NCBI GenBank assembly: GCA_964387935.1 | Contig: CAYLZN010000210.1 | Coordinates: forward strand, 1 to 10,371 | DNA: 10,371 nt | Direction: 5' to 3' | Origin: CAYLZN01 sp964387935 | GTDB lineage: Bacteria; Acidobacteriota; Vicinamibacteria; Vicinamibacterales; JAFNAJ01 | Shown here: positions 1-7,480 of the stretch, in pieces | Layout of the letters: every line of letters starts with the position of its first letter | Numbering within the stretch: position 1 is the first letter of the stretch | Translations under genes and position numbers: made by a program | The notes under the pieces: model-generated | What the model was told of the DNA's origin: nothing | Database searches by the model: none | The model's input: the letters and a program-made list of their open reading frames with translations, nothing else

Positions 1-419
1 ACGAGCGAGGCGGGCGGCGGCACCCCGCGGGCCGCCACCGGGCCGTCGCCGCGCCCGCCGGCCCCGTGGCACGGCACGCAGAACGTCCGGAACACCTGCT
101 CACCCCTCGCGGTCGCCGCCTCATCGTCCGGCAGGAACGGGTTGGTGAGTTCAAGGCCGGCCCGTTCCGCGTCGGCTGGTGACGCGCTGAAGTGCAGCGG
201 CGGCCAGCCGCGCGGAATCGTGCCGGACGGGGGAACCTGCAGCGTCTGCCCGTTTGCGAAGACGGGGTTTGGCTCGAACGCCGCAAACCGGGGGGTGTGC
301 ATCATCTCGGGGAAGAACTCGAGATTGGGCTGGTGCACGTCCCGTCGCGACGCCCACATGAGGCCGAGCGACCCCAGGAAGGCCGCGAGCAGCAGCACGT
401 TGAGCCGGGCGACGGACAT
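1..419 (-). CDS. actE: Alternative complex III monoheme cytochrome c subunit ActE, N-terminal part (partial)
   Basis: The gene starts with ATG at 419-417 and runs off the window at position 1; 139 codons are visible. The protein begins MSVARLNVLLLAAFLGSLGL, a signal peptide or signal anchor, followed by LEFFPEMMHTPRFAAFEPNP, PPSGTIPRGWPPLHF and ELTNPF, which match the conserved front half of ActE. One heme c site, CVPCH (114-118), is followed by GAGGRGDGPVA, the usual sequence after the heme in this cytochrome family. ActE is a periplasmic monoheme cytochrome c in the ACIII complex, placed to hand electrons to the acceptor. No lipobox cysteine is seen near the N terminus. AGGAGGTG sits 5 bp before the start, and the ATG overlaps the actD stop by 1 bp. 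The methionine ligand would be beyond the window. Confidence 0.9.
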   Translation of the reverse strand, partial: MSVARLNVLLLAAFLGSLGLMWASRRDVHQPNLEFFPEMMHTPRFAAFEPNPVFANGQTLQVPPSGTIPRGWPPLHFSASPADAERAGLELTNPFLPDDEAATARGEQVFRTFCVPCHGAGGRGDGPVAARGVPPPASL

Positions 420-949
420 CAGGGCACCTCCTCGAGTTCACGCTCGGTGATCTCCACGGCGTTGTGCCGCTCGAACAACTGGCGGATCCGATCCACGGCG
501 AGCGTGGCATCGGTCTGTTCGAGCAGGAGCACGAACCGATCGTCGGTGGCCCGCGGGTGGGCGAGCGAGGCCCGCCGCCAGGGCCGCAGCTTCGCGACCG
601 CCAGGAAGGCGAGCACGGTCCCGACGCCGGCAAACAGCACCATCACCTCGAAGGTGATAGGCACGAACGCGGGCAGCGAGTTCCACGGCTTGCCGCCGAC
701 GTTGATCGGCCACGACACGGCCGAGGCCCAGAACTCGAACCACACCTTGAGTCCGGCCCCGATCAGACCGAGCAGGAAGCTCACCCAGGGCAGGCGCGAG
801 GGCGCAAGCCCCATGGCGGCATCGAGTCCATGCACCGCGTACGGCGTGTAGACGTCGAGGATCTTGATCCCCTGGCGCCGCGCCGCGTCGGTGGCCCGGA
901 CGACGTCCCGTTCGTCCGCGAACACTCCCAGCATGCCGCGACAGGCCAT
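419..949 (-). CDS. actD: Alternative complex III subunit ActD (DUF3341 family)
   Basis: A 176-residue protein with two membrane helices, at about residues 54-73 (LPWVSFLLGLIGAGLKVWFE) and 97-119 (FVPITFEVMVLFAGVGTVLAFLA in part), joined by a short loop holding SWPINVGGKPWNS. This loop and the PITFE motif at the second helix are hallmarks of the DUF3341/ActD family. The N-terminal part (MLGVFADERDVVRATDAARR, DVYTPYAVHGLD) is a small soluble alpha/beta region. ActD has no cofactor and helps hold the ACIII membrane core together. The start at 949 has GGAGGC 6 bp upstream and lies 2 bp after the actC stop; an internal ATG at 934 is a weaker alternative. The TGA stop shares its A with the actE start (TGATG). 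Confidence 0.93.
   Translation of the reverse strand: MACRGMLGVFADERDVVRATDAARRQGIKILDVYTPYAVHGLDAAMGLAPSRLPWVSFLLGLIGAGLKVWFEFWASAVSWPINVGGKPWNSLPAFVPITFEVMVLFAGVGTVLAFLAVAKLRPWRRASLAHPRATDDRFVLLLEQTDATLAVDRIRQLFERHNAVEITERELEEVP
425..432 (-). promoter_or_regulatory. Ribosome binding site of actE
   Basis: AGGAGGTG on the minus strand, encoded in the last codons of actD, 5 bp before the ATG at 419. It is one of the strongest Shine-Dalgarno matches in the window. Confidence 0.75.
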
Positions 950-951
950 GG

Positions 952-2373
952 CTACGCCTCCGATCCCGCGAGGGCGGCTGCCGGCCGCGCCGCCTCGGCC
1001 GCCGGTGACGCCGGCGCCCGTTCGGGCGGCGTGCCGATGACGCCCTTCACCTCCGACACGGCGATCACCGGCACGTAGCGGCAGAACAGCAGGAACGCGC
1101 TGAAGAAGAGCCCGAAGCTGCCGAGCAGCGTGGCCACCTCGATCGACGTCGGCGTGTAGCTCGACCAGGACGAGGGCAGGTAGTCTCGATGCAGAGAGGT
1201 GACGACGATCACGAACCGCTCGAACCACATGCCGACGTTGATGAAGAGCGTCACGACGAACACGACCAGGAACCGTCGCCGCACGGCGGCGAACCAGAAG
1301 AACTGCGGCGCGAGCACGTTGCAGCTCACCATGATCCAGTAGGCCCAGGCCATGGGCCCGAGCGCGCGGTTCCTGAAGACGAACTGCTCGTACTGGTTGG
1401 CCGAGTAGAGGGCGACGAAGAATTCGGTCGCGTACGCGAGCGCCACGATGCCGCTCGTCAGGATGATCAGCTTGCACATGACGTCCACGTGGCGCTGCGT
1501 GATGTACGCCTCGAGACCCATCACCACCCGGGCGACGAGCATGAGCGTGAGCACCATCGCCATGCCCGAGAAGATGGCCCCGGCCACGAAGTAGGGCGGG
1601 AAGATCGTCGTGTGCCAGCCGGGAATCACCGAGGTGGCGAAGTCCCAGCTCACGATCGTGTGCACCGACACCACGAGCGGCGTCGCCAGGCCCGCCAGCA
1701 GCAGGTAGACGATCTCGTACCGCTGCCACGTCCGGTGCGAGCCGTTCCATCCGAGGCTGAAGATCTCGTAGAGCCGGCGCCGCAGCCCCGGCGGCGTCCG
1801 GTCACGGGCCGTCGCCAAATCGGGAATGAGGCCGATGTACCAGAACACCGCGGAGATCGTGAAGTACGTGCTGATGGCGAAGAAGTCCCACACGAGCGGC
1901 GACCGGAAGTTCACCCACAGCGACCCGCGCGTGTTGGGATACGGGACGATCCAGTAGAAGAGCCACGGCCGGCCCATGTGGATGATCGGGAAGAGGCCGG
2001 CGCACATGACCGCAAACAGCGTCATGGCCTCGGCCGCGCGGTTCACCGAGGTGCGCCACCGCTGGCGGAACAGGAACAGGATGGCGGAAATGAGCGTGCC
2101 CGCGTGGCCGATGCCGATCCAGAACACGAAGTTCGTGATGTCGAAGGCCCAGCCGATGGTCCGGTTGAGCCCCCACGTCCCGATCCCCGTCATGACCTGG
2201 TAGGTCACCGCGACGGTGCCGAGCGCCAGCAGCGCGAGCGACACCGCGAGCCCCGCCCACCACTTCCAGGTGGGGCGCGTATCGAGCGGGCGGCAGATGT
2301 CCTCCGTCACCTCGGACAGCCGCTTGCCGACGATGAGCGGCGGCCGTGTCGCGTGGACTGCAGCATCAGTCAT
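952..2373 (-). CDS. actC: Alternative complex III NrfD-type membrane subunit ActC
   Basis: A 473-residue polytopic protein of the NrfD/PsrC family with about ten membrane helices between residues 36 and 440. In alternative complex III, ActC is the quinol-binding subunit next to the ActB clusters. Features seen include AFDITNFVFWIGIGHAG (about 76-92), HMGRPWLFYWIVPYP (132-146), HTIVSWDFA (238-246), YFVAGAIFSG (261-270), NQYEQFVFRNR (326-336) and ERFVIVVTSLHRDYLPSSW (385-403), which are characteristic of ActC/ActF-like NrfD proteins. The tail after residue 445 is a disordered Ala/Pro-rich extension. The start at 2373 (MTDAAVHATRPPLIVG) overlaps actB by 8 bp; a longer in-frame start at 2430 would add 19 unlikely residues inside actB. 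The stop TAG is 2 bp from actD. Whether this is ActC or ActF is decided by its place straight after actB and before actD. Confidence 0.94.
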   Translation of the reverse strand: MTDAAVHATRPPLIVGKRLSEVTEDICRPLDTRPTWKWWAGLAVSLALLALGTVAVTYQVMTGIGTWGLNRTIGWAFDITNFVFWIGIGHAGTLISAILFLFRQRWRTSVNRAAEAMTLFAVMCAGLFPIIHMGRPWLFYWIVPYPNTRGSLWVNFRSPLVWDFFAISTYFTISAVFWYIGLIPDLATARDRTPPGLRRRLYEIFSLGWNGSHRTWQRYEIVYLLLAGLATPLVVSVHTIVSWDFATSVIPGWHTTIFPPYFVAGAIFSGMAMVLTLMLVARVVMGLEAYITQRHVDVMCKLIILTSGIVALAYATEFFVALYSANQYEQFVFRNRALGPMAWAYWIMVSCNVLAPQFFWFAAVRRRFLVVFVVTLFINVGMWFERFVIVVTSLHRDYLPSSWSSYTPTSIEVATLLGSFGLFFSAFLLFCRYVPVIAVSEVKGVIGTPPERAPASPAAEAARPAAALAGSEA

Positions 2374-5300
2374 GGTGGGTCTCGTCCTGTGCCGCCGCGC
2401 GGTTGCGGACGACGGCGAGATAGCCGACATGGGGCCGCCCGTTGAGCTCCTCCAGCACGCGGAAGGAGCGGCCGGCCCGCGCGAGCGCCGCCACGCGGCT
2501 CGTCGGGTCGTTCAGGTCACCGAACACGATCGCCCCGGCAGGGCAGGACTGTTCGCACGCCGTCCGCACGTCGCCGTCGGCGACGACCGCCCCGCGCCGG
2601 CGCGCGTCGATCTTCGCCTCCTGGATGCGCTGCACGCAGAAGCTGCACTTCTCCATCACGCCGCGCGTTCGCACCGACACGTCGGGGTTGAGCACCAGGT
2701 TCTCGCGATCGTCGGGACGGGCGTAGGTGAACCAGTTGAACCGCCGCACCTTGTAGGCGCAGTTGTTGGCGCAGTAGCGCGTGCCGACGCAGCGGTTGTA
2801 AACCTGCTCGTTCAGCCCCTCGTCGCTGTGCACGGTTGCCAGCACCGGACAGACGCTCTCGCACGAGGCGTTGGCGCAGTGCTGGCACATCATCGGCTGA
2901 TACACGACGTCCACCTGCTCGGCCGCATCGGTGAAGTACCGATCGATGCGCAGCCAGTGCATCTCGCGCTGGCGGCGCACCTCGTCGCGCCCGACGACCG
3001 GGATGTTGTTCTCGGCCTGGCACGACACGACGCAGGCCGAGCAGCCGGTGCAGGCGTGGAGATCGACGACCATCCCCCACTTGTGGCCCGTCATCGGATG
3101 ATCGTCGGGCCACAGGTCGTCGCGCTCGACCGGCTCGCGCGGCGGGAGCGCCGCCAGGCCCGCCACGGTCGTTTCCCGGACGATGGGCCGGGCACCGGCT
3201 GCCGAGACGTTGCGTGGCTCGATGATCGAGTGATGCGTCTGCGTGATCGCCAGATCCTGCCGGCCTCCGGCGGGCGTCACGGCCGCGCGCCGCCCCGAGT
3301 ACCGCAGCGTGCCGGCCCGAAGCTCGACGAGCGGAGCGGCGTTGGTCCCCACGAGCCCGTTGGCGCCAACGCCCGGCTGCGCATCGATCCACCGCGGGCC
3401 CACCCCCGCGAACCGATCGGTCCCCGCCCGCCCGTACCCGAGCGCGACCGCCACCACGCGATCGTGCTGGCCCGGCTGGACGTACACCGGGAGCGTCAGG
3501 GTGGCCGATCCCGGTGCCCCGTCCTGGACGGACACGCGCACCAGGTCGCCTCCTTGCAGGCCGAGGCGGCCCGCCGTCGCGGGCGACAGGCTGGCGACGT
3601 TGTCCCAGGTCACCTTCGACACGGGATCGGGCAGCTCCTGCAGCCAGGGATTGTGCGCGTGGCGGCCGTCGAGCAGACCCACGGTGGGATGCAGCACGAG
3701 GGCCAGCGCCCCGTCCGACGCCGCCCCGACCGCGGCTGTCGCTTCCGCGAGCGACGCGAGCGCCGTCTCCTGGAACATCGCGGGCGCAGGCGGCGCCGCC
3801 GGTGCGGACACCGCCGCGACACCGTCGTGCAGCGATCGATCCCAGAATCCCCGCACCTCCGCCGGCGAGACCGCGGCGGGCCAGACCGTGCGCGCCCAGT
3901 GCTCGCGCACGAGGTCGTACGCCGATCGCGGCTCCCCGGTCCACGCCGCGAGCGACTCCACCATCGCCCGCGTCGCGCCGAGCGGGTTGACGGCCGGCTG
4001 GACGAGGCTCCACTGCCCCGCCACCGCCTCGGCATCGCCCCACGATTCGAGCGGGTGATGATCAGGACACACGAACTCCGCACGAGCCGAGGTCTCGTCG
4101 GGGGCACCCGCGAAGCTCACGAACAGGTCGAGGCGATCGACGAGTCCCTGCAGATCCGCGGCGAGCGGCAGGTCGTACATCGGGTTGGCGTGGGCCACGA
4201 GCAACGCCGCCACTCCGCCCGCCCGCAGGTCCTCCGCGAGCTGCGCCACGGCCCTGTCGTCGCCCTGCCGCTGTCGCGAGTGGCGGTCGAGGTCGACCGT
4301 GGCCCCGTAGTTGCCCAGAAGGTGGTTGATGTGGTTCACGAGCACCTGCGTGCCGACGTCCTGGACGCCGGACACGACGAGGCTCGCACCCCTGGCGTCC
4401 CAGAGTCGTGCGGCGACGGCGTCGATCGCAGCCGCGTGCATCGACGCGGCAGCAGCCGCGCCCGGGCCGCCTGGCGCCTCGACGCCGGCACGATGCGCGA
4501 TCGCCGCCGCCAGCCCGGCGACGACGGCCGCGTCCTCGTCGGGCGCGACCAGCACGCGGAGATCCGCCTTGCTGCCGGTGATCGAGAGCCGTCCCTCGAA
4601 CTGGGCGTGATACGAACATCGCGGCGGATCGCCCTCGAGCGACCGGCCGTCGCGCCAGCCGCGCGTGAACTCCACCGGCGAGATCCACGTGCCGAGGAAG
4701 TCCGCATCGACGCCGACGATCACCGCCGCGCGATCGAACCGATAGTGCGGCAGCACGCGCCGTCCATGCGTGCGCTCGTGCGCATCGAGGATCGACGACG
4801 ACGACAATGCGTCGTAGACCACGTGCCTGGCGTTGGCGAACCCGGCGAGGAACCGATCGATGCCGGCCTGCAGCGTCGGACTGGTGATGGTACCGGTCAG
4901 CAGGCGGACGCCACGCCCCGCGTCGCGGATTCGCCCGAGCCGGGCGCCGATCTCGCGGTCGACCTCCGCCCACGTGGTCGCCTGGCCCTTCCGCAGTGGC
5001 GCCACGTGACGACGGCTGTCGTAGAGCCCGAGCACCGCCGCCTGCCCCGCCGCACAGAGCCCCCCGCGGCTGAGCGGATGATCCGGATTGCCCTCGAGCT
5101 TGATCGGGCGTCCGTCACGCACCTTGACCAGGACGCCGCAGCCGGCGGCACACGCGCCGCAGGTGGACGCGTACCACAGAGCGCGGCCCGGCGTCACCGC
5201 CTCGGGCTTGTCGAGGAACGGAATCGCCTCGTGCACGGGACCGCGCTGGCAGCCGGCCGCCAGCGACCCCGCGACGCCAAAGCCCGCGGCTTTCAGGAAT

Positions 5301-5434
5301 CCGCGGCGCCCGACACGGCTCTCGATCGACACGGCCGGCTCCGGGAACTCGTCGCGGATCCTGTCCAGGAATTCCGCGTCGGGCTCCCGTTCGTCGATCG
5401 ATCTCCAGTATCGCCGCATCTCGTCGTTGGCCAT
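2366..5434 (-). CDS. actB: Alternative complex III molybdopterin-fold/ferredoxin fusion subunit ActB
   Basis: A 1022-residue periplasmic subunit. The N terminus (MANDEMRRYWRSIDE, then GRRGFLKAAG at about 42-51) is the extended Tat leader typical of these proteins, and it ends in LAAGC (C62), a probable lipobox. Residues 85-720 form a molybdopterin oxidoreductase-like domain that in studied ACIII carries no molybdenum; it keeps a C92-x2-C95-x3-C99-x27-C127 set. Residues 785-1000 are an NrfC/PsrB-type ferredoxin domain with cluster cysteines 795, 798, 801, 805, 850, 853, 858, 862, 882, 888, 892, 930, 933, 960 and 964. In the third group (CVGTRYCANNC) the usual second Cys is Thr885. Fifteen ligands fit three [4Fe-4S] and one [3Fe-4S], as known for ACIII. 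The start at 5434 is set by the leader. The stop lies in the first codons of actC (8-bp overlap, ATGACTGA). Confidence 0.95.
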   Translation of the reverse strand: MANDEMRRYWRSIDEREPDAEFLDRIRDEFPEPAVSIESRVGRRGFLKAAGFGVAGSLAAGCQRGPVHEAIPFLDKPEAVTPGRALWYASTCGACAAGCGVLVKVRDGRPIKLEGNPDHPLSRGGLCAAGQAAVLGLYDSRRHVAPLRKGQATTWAEVDREIGARLGRIRDAGRGVRLLTGTITSPTLQAGIDRFLAGFANARHVVYDALSSSSILDAHERTHGRRVLPHYRFDRAAVIVGVDADFLGTWISPVEFTRGWRDGRSLEGDPPRCSYHAQFEGRLSITGSKADLRVLVAPDEDAAVVAGLAAAIAHRAGVEAPGGPGAAAAASMHAAAIDAVAARLWDARGASLVVSGVQDVGTQVLVNHINHLLGNYGATVDLDRHSRQRQGDDRAVAQLAEDLRAGGVAALLVAHANPMYDLPLAADLQGLVDRLDLFVSFAGAPDETSARAEFVCPDHHPLESWGDAEAVAGQWSLVQPAVNPLGATRAMVESLAAWTGEPRSAYDLVREHWARTVWPAAVSPAEVRGFWDRSLHDGVAAVSAPAAPPAPAMFQETALASLAEATAAVGAASDGALALVLHPTVGLLDGRHAHNPWLQELPDPVSKVTWDNVASLSPATAGRLGLQGGDLVRVSVQDGAPGSATLTLPVYVQPGQHDRVVAVALGYGRAGTDRFAGVGPRWIDAQPGVGANGLVGTNAAPLVELRAGTLRYSGRRAAVTPAGGRQDLAITQTHHSIIEPRNVSAAGARPIVRETTVAGLAALPPREPVERDDLWPDDHPMTGHKWGMVVDLHACTGCSACVVSCQAENNIPVVGRDEVRRQREMHWLRIDRYFTDAAEQVDVVYQPMMCQHCANASCESVCPVLATVHSDEGLNEQVYNRCVGTRYCANNCAYKVRRFNWFTYARPDDRENLVLNPDVSVRTRGVMEKCSFCVQRIQEAKIDARRRGAVVADGDVRTACEQSCPAGAIVFGDLNDPTSRVAALARAGRSFRVLEELNGRPHVGYLAVVRNRAAAQDETHHD

Positions 5435-5454
5435 GGCGGTCCGCTTCGAGTCGT

Positions 5455-5472
5455 GCGCTCCCAGGCGAGCGC
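5455..5472 (-). other. Small GC-rich inverted repeat between actA and actB
   Basis: Directly after the actA stop codon the minus strand reads GCGCTC, a six-base loop GCCTGG, then GAGCGC: a perfect 6-bp stem. It occupies half of the 38-bp actA-actB gap, the longest gap in the window. No U-run follows, so it is not a typical terminator. It could modulate mRNA stability or the actA/actB ratio, but such short stems arise easily at this GC content. Confidence 0.4.
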
Positions 5473-6126
5473 TCAGTAGTGACAGGTGGAGCAGTTGGTC
5501 GATGCGTGGACGGGCTTGCCGGCCACGCCTTCCCGGTTCGCCTGCCGGTGGCAGTTCACGCACCAGCCCATCGACAGCGCCGTCACCAGCCGCACTCGCT
5601 CCATGGTCTCCACGGGGCCATGGCAGGTCTGGCACGTCACGCCCGCGACGACGTGCGCGCTGTGGTCGAAGTAGACGAAGTCGGGCACGTGGTGCACCTT
5701 CCGCCACGCGATCGGGGTCGGGGTCCCGGTGCGCGTCGGGGCCATCGGCGACTCCATGCCGAATGCCGCGTAGATCTTGCGGATCTCCGGGCTGATCACC
5801 GGCTGCGGCCGGCGGCCCTCGGCCTTGGCCGCCTCGTCTTCCGCACGAACGGCCCCGAGCGTCGCCGTGACGGACTTGTGGCAGTTCATGCACACGCTCG
5901 CCGGGGGAATCCCCGCGTGACGGCTCTTCTCGGCCCCGAAATGGCAGTAGAGGCAGGGAATCTGCAGGTCGCCCGCGTGGATCCGGTGCGAGTAGGCGAT
6001 GGGCTGCACGGGTTCGTAGTCCTGATGGTTGCCCGGCAGGCGCCAGTTGGCGATGCGCGGCGTGACGGCCAGCAGGTTGTAACCCAGGCCGACAAGCAGG
6101 AGCACACTCAGCAGGCGGCTGCTCAT
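5473..6126 (-). CDS. actA: Alternative complex III pentaheme cytochrome c subunit ActA
   Basis: A 217-residue membrane-anchored periplasmic cytochrome c. Five CxxCH heme sites are visible: CLYCH (58-62), CMNCH (79-83), CQTCH (165-169), CVNCH (189-193) and CSTCH (212-216), the last one only a single residue from the C terminus. One hydrophobic segment (about residues 5-21) acts as signal anchor. Pentaheme ActA proteins with one N-terminal helix are the electron-transfer subunit of alternative complex III, which oxidises quinol without a bc1 complex; the hemes link the ActB clusters to soluble carriers. The start at 6126 (MSSRLLSVLLL) is chosen because GAGGGGA lies 5 bp upstream and because longer in-frame starts would run through the narK2 coding region and delay the signal anchor. 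It is followed by actB after 38 bp that hold a small hairpin. The actB-C-D-E genes downstream confirm the assignment. Confidence 0.94.
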   Translation of the reverse strand: MSSRLLSVLLLVGLGYNLLAVTPRIANWRLPGNHQDYEPVQPIAYSHRIHAGDLQIPCLYCHFGAEKSRHAGIPPASVCMNCHKSVTATLGAVRAEDEAAKAEGRRPQPVISPEIRKIYAAFGMESPMAPTRTGTPTPIAWRKVHHVPDFVYFDHSAHVVAGVTCQTCHGPVETMERVRLVTALSMGWCVNCHRQANREGVAGKPVHASTNCSTCHY

Positions 6127-6131
6127 GAAAG

Positions 6132-6138
6132 TCCCCTC
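6132..6138 (-). promoter_or_regulatory. Ribosome binding site of actA
   Basis: GAGGGGA on the minus strand overlapping the narK2 stop codon, 5 bp before the ATG at 6126. It fixes the actA start, and shows that no room for a separate promoter exists between the nar and act blocks unless it lies inside narK2. Confidence 0.65.
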
Positions 6139-7480
6139 AGCAACGGACCTCGGCTCCCCGGCGGGCGTAGTAGTACCAGCAGAGGACCAGGTTGAAGGCG
6201 TAGAACACCGCCAGGAACCAGAACGCGACGTTGACCGTGCCGAATCGGCCGAGCGACCAGCCAAACAGCATCGGCAGGATGAACGACCCGTAGGCGCCGA
6301 TGGCCGCAGTCCATCCCAGCACGGGCCCGGCCTCCTGGCGCGGGAAGATGACGGGAATCATGCGGAAGGTGGAGCCGTTGCCGATCCCCGAGGCGAAGAA
6401 GATCACCAGCACCAGCACGAGGAACGGGGCGAAGTCCGACGTCGAGGCGGGCGCGGTGTACCGGGTGACCGCGAGCGACGCCACGAGCAGCAGCGCGCCG
6501 CAGGCCATCGTGACGGGGGCGCCGCCGATCTTGTCGGACAGCCAGCCGCCCGGCGGCCGCGTGAGCGACCCGATCAGCGCACCGAGGAAGGCGAACGCGA
6601 GCGGATCCGGCGCGCCCTCGAACGCCCCGAAGATCTCGCGGATGAGCAGCGCGAAGGAGGCCGACATTCCCGAGAACGTCCCGAAGGTCATGACGTAGAG
6701 CGCGGTCATGACCCAGGTGTGCTTCCGGCGGAAGATCACGGCCTGCTGTCCGAACGTGCCCTTCACCGGGATCGAGCGCAGCCACAGCGCGGCCGCCAGG
6801 GTGAACACGACGACCGGCACCACCCAGATGAAGGCGGCGTTCTGCACCCACACCGGCCTGGTCGCCCCGGCCCGCGTCCAGTCGAGCGATCCTCCGCCGA
6901 GTGCCCCGAACATCGGCGCCGTGATCACGATGGGCGTGAGGAACTGCACGGCGCTGACGCCCAGGTTGCCGATGCCGGCCTGGACCCCCAGCGCCGTGCC
7001 CTGCCTCGCCCGGGGGAAGAAGTAGCTCGTGCTCGACATGAACGCCGAGAAATTGCCGCCGCCGAAGCCGGCGGCGCACGCCAGCAGGGCCAGCACCCAG
7101 AACGGGGTCTGCGGGTCCTGCACCGCGAGGCCGACGCCGACGGCCGGCACGAGCAGCGAGCCCGTCGCGAGCGTGACCACGGCGCGCGTCCCGAACATCT
7201 GGACGACGAACGAATACGGGATGCGCAGCGTGGCGCCGATCAGCCCCGGCAGCGCGGCCAGCCAGAAGCGCTGCGACACGCTGAGCGGGAAGCCCAGTTC
7301 CGGCAGCCGCACGACGATCGCGCTCCACATGAACCACGTGGCGAACGACAACAGGAGCGCCCCGGTGGTGATCCACAGCGTTCTCGAGGCCAGGCGCGCC
7401 CCGCCGGCCTCCCACTGGACCCGATCCTCCGGGTCCCATCGCGCGACGACCTCGGCAGCCGAGGTCGAGGACCTAGCCAT
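6137..7480 (-). CDS. narK2: NarK2/NarK-type nitrate/nitrite MFS transporter
   Basis: A 447-residue, 12-helix MFS protein closely resembling E. coli NarK from its N terminus on: the cytoplasmic leader WDPEDRVQWEAGGARLASRTLWIT aligns with the WRPED...RIASRNLWIS leader of that protein. Nitrate signatures are at about 137-175 (GFGGGNFSAFMSS, FFPRARQGTALGVQAGIGNLG in part) and 365-403 (GIGNGSTFRMIPVIFP, AAIGAYGSF). The substrate-binding arginine pair is present as R86 and R308 (R89 and R305 in E. coli NarK). The family exchanges cytoplasmic nitrite for external nitrate; applied here, it would remove the product of NarG. The loop after the second signature is much shorter than in E. coli NarK. The start ATG at 7480 overlaps the upstream transporter gene by 8 bp, and a GGAG lies 7 bp before it. 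The gene ends 10 bp before actA. Confidence 0.92.
   Translation of the reverse strand: MARSSTSAAEVVARWDPEDRVQWEAGGARLASRTLWITTGALLLSFATWFMWSAIVVRLPELGFPLSVSQRFWLAALPGLIGATLRIPYSFVVQMFGTRAVVTLATGSLLVPAVGVGLAVQDPQTPFWVLALLACAAGFGGGNFSAFMSSTSYFFPRARQGTALGVQAGIGNLGVSAVQFLTPIVITAPMFGALGGGSLDWTRAGATRPVWVQNAAFIWVVPVVVFTLAAALWLRSIPVKGTFGQQAVIFRRKHTWVMTALYVMTFGTFSGMSASFALLIREIFGAFEGAPDPLAFAFLGALIGSLTRPPGGWLSDKIGGAPVTMACGALLLVASLAVTRYTAPASTSDFAPFLVLVLVIFFASGIGNGSTFRMIPVIFPRQEAGPVLGWTAAIGAYGSFILPMLFGWSLGRFGTVNVAFWFLAVFYAFNLVLCWYYYARRGAEVRC

Noticed and set aside
419..1750. Extended minus-strand frame that would fuse about 265 residues to the ActD N terminus
   Set aside because: The extra part is the actC region read in the wrong frame. 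The DUF3341 homology begins at the Met at 949, which has its own ribosome binding site.
2366..5434. Active formate dehydrogenase, nitrate reductase or polysulfide reductase catalytic subunit
   Set aside because: The gene fuses the molybdopterin-like and ferredoxin halves in one chain and lies between a pentaheme cytochrome and NrfD/DUF3341 genes, which is the ACIII arrangement and not a catalytic molybdoenzyme.
5455..5472. Hairpin after actA as a transcription terminator
   Set aside because: The stem is only 6 bp and no T-run follows, while actB begins 20 bp later in the same operon; kept only as a possible mRNA structure.
2216..5479. Very long open frame on the plus strand (over 1000 codons) opposite actB
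   Set aside because: It is antisense to a well-supported gene. Its predicted product is an Arg/His/Asp-rich low-complexity protein without motifs, as expected from the third-codon GC bias of the real gene.
5435..5893. Upstream extension of the actB frame by 153 codons
   Set aside because: It overlaps the actA coding sequence in another frame; the extended Tat leader MANDEMRRYW begins at 5434 as in other ActB proteins.
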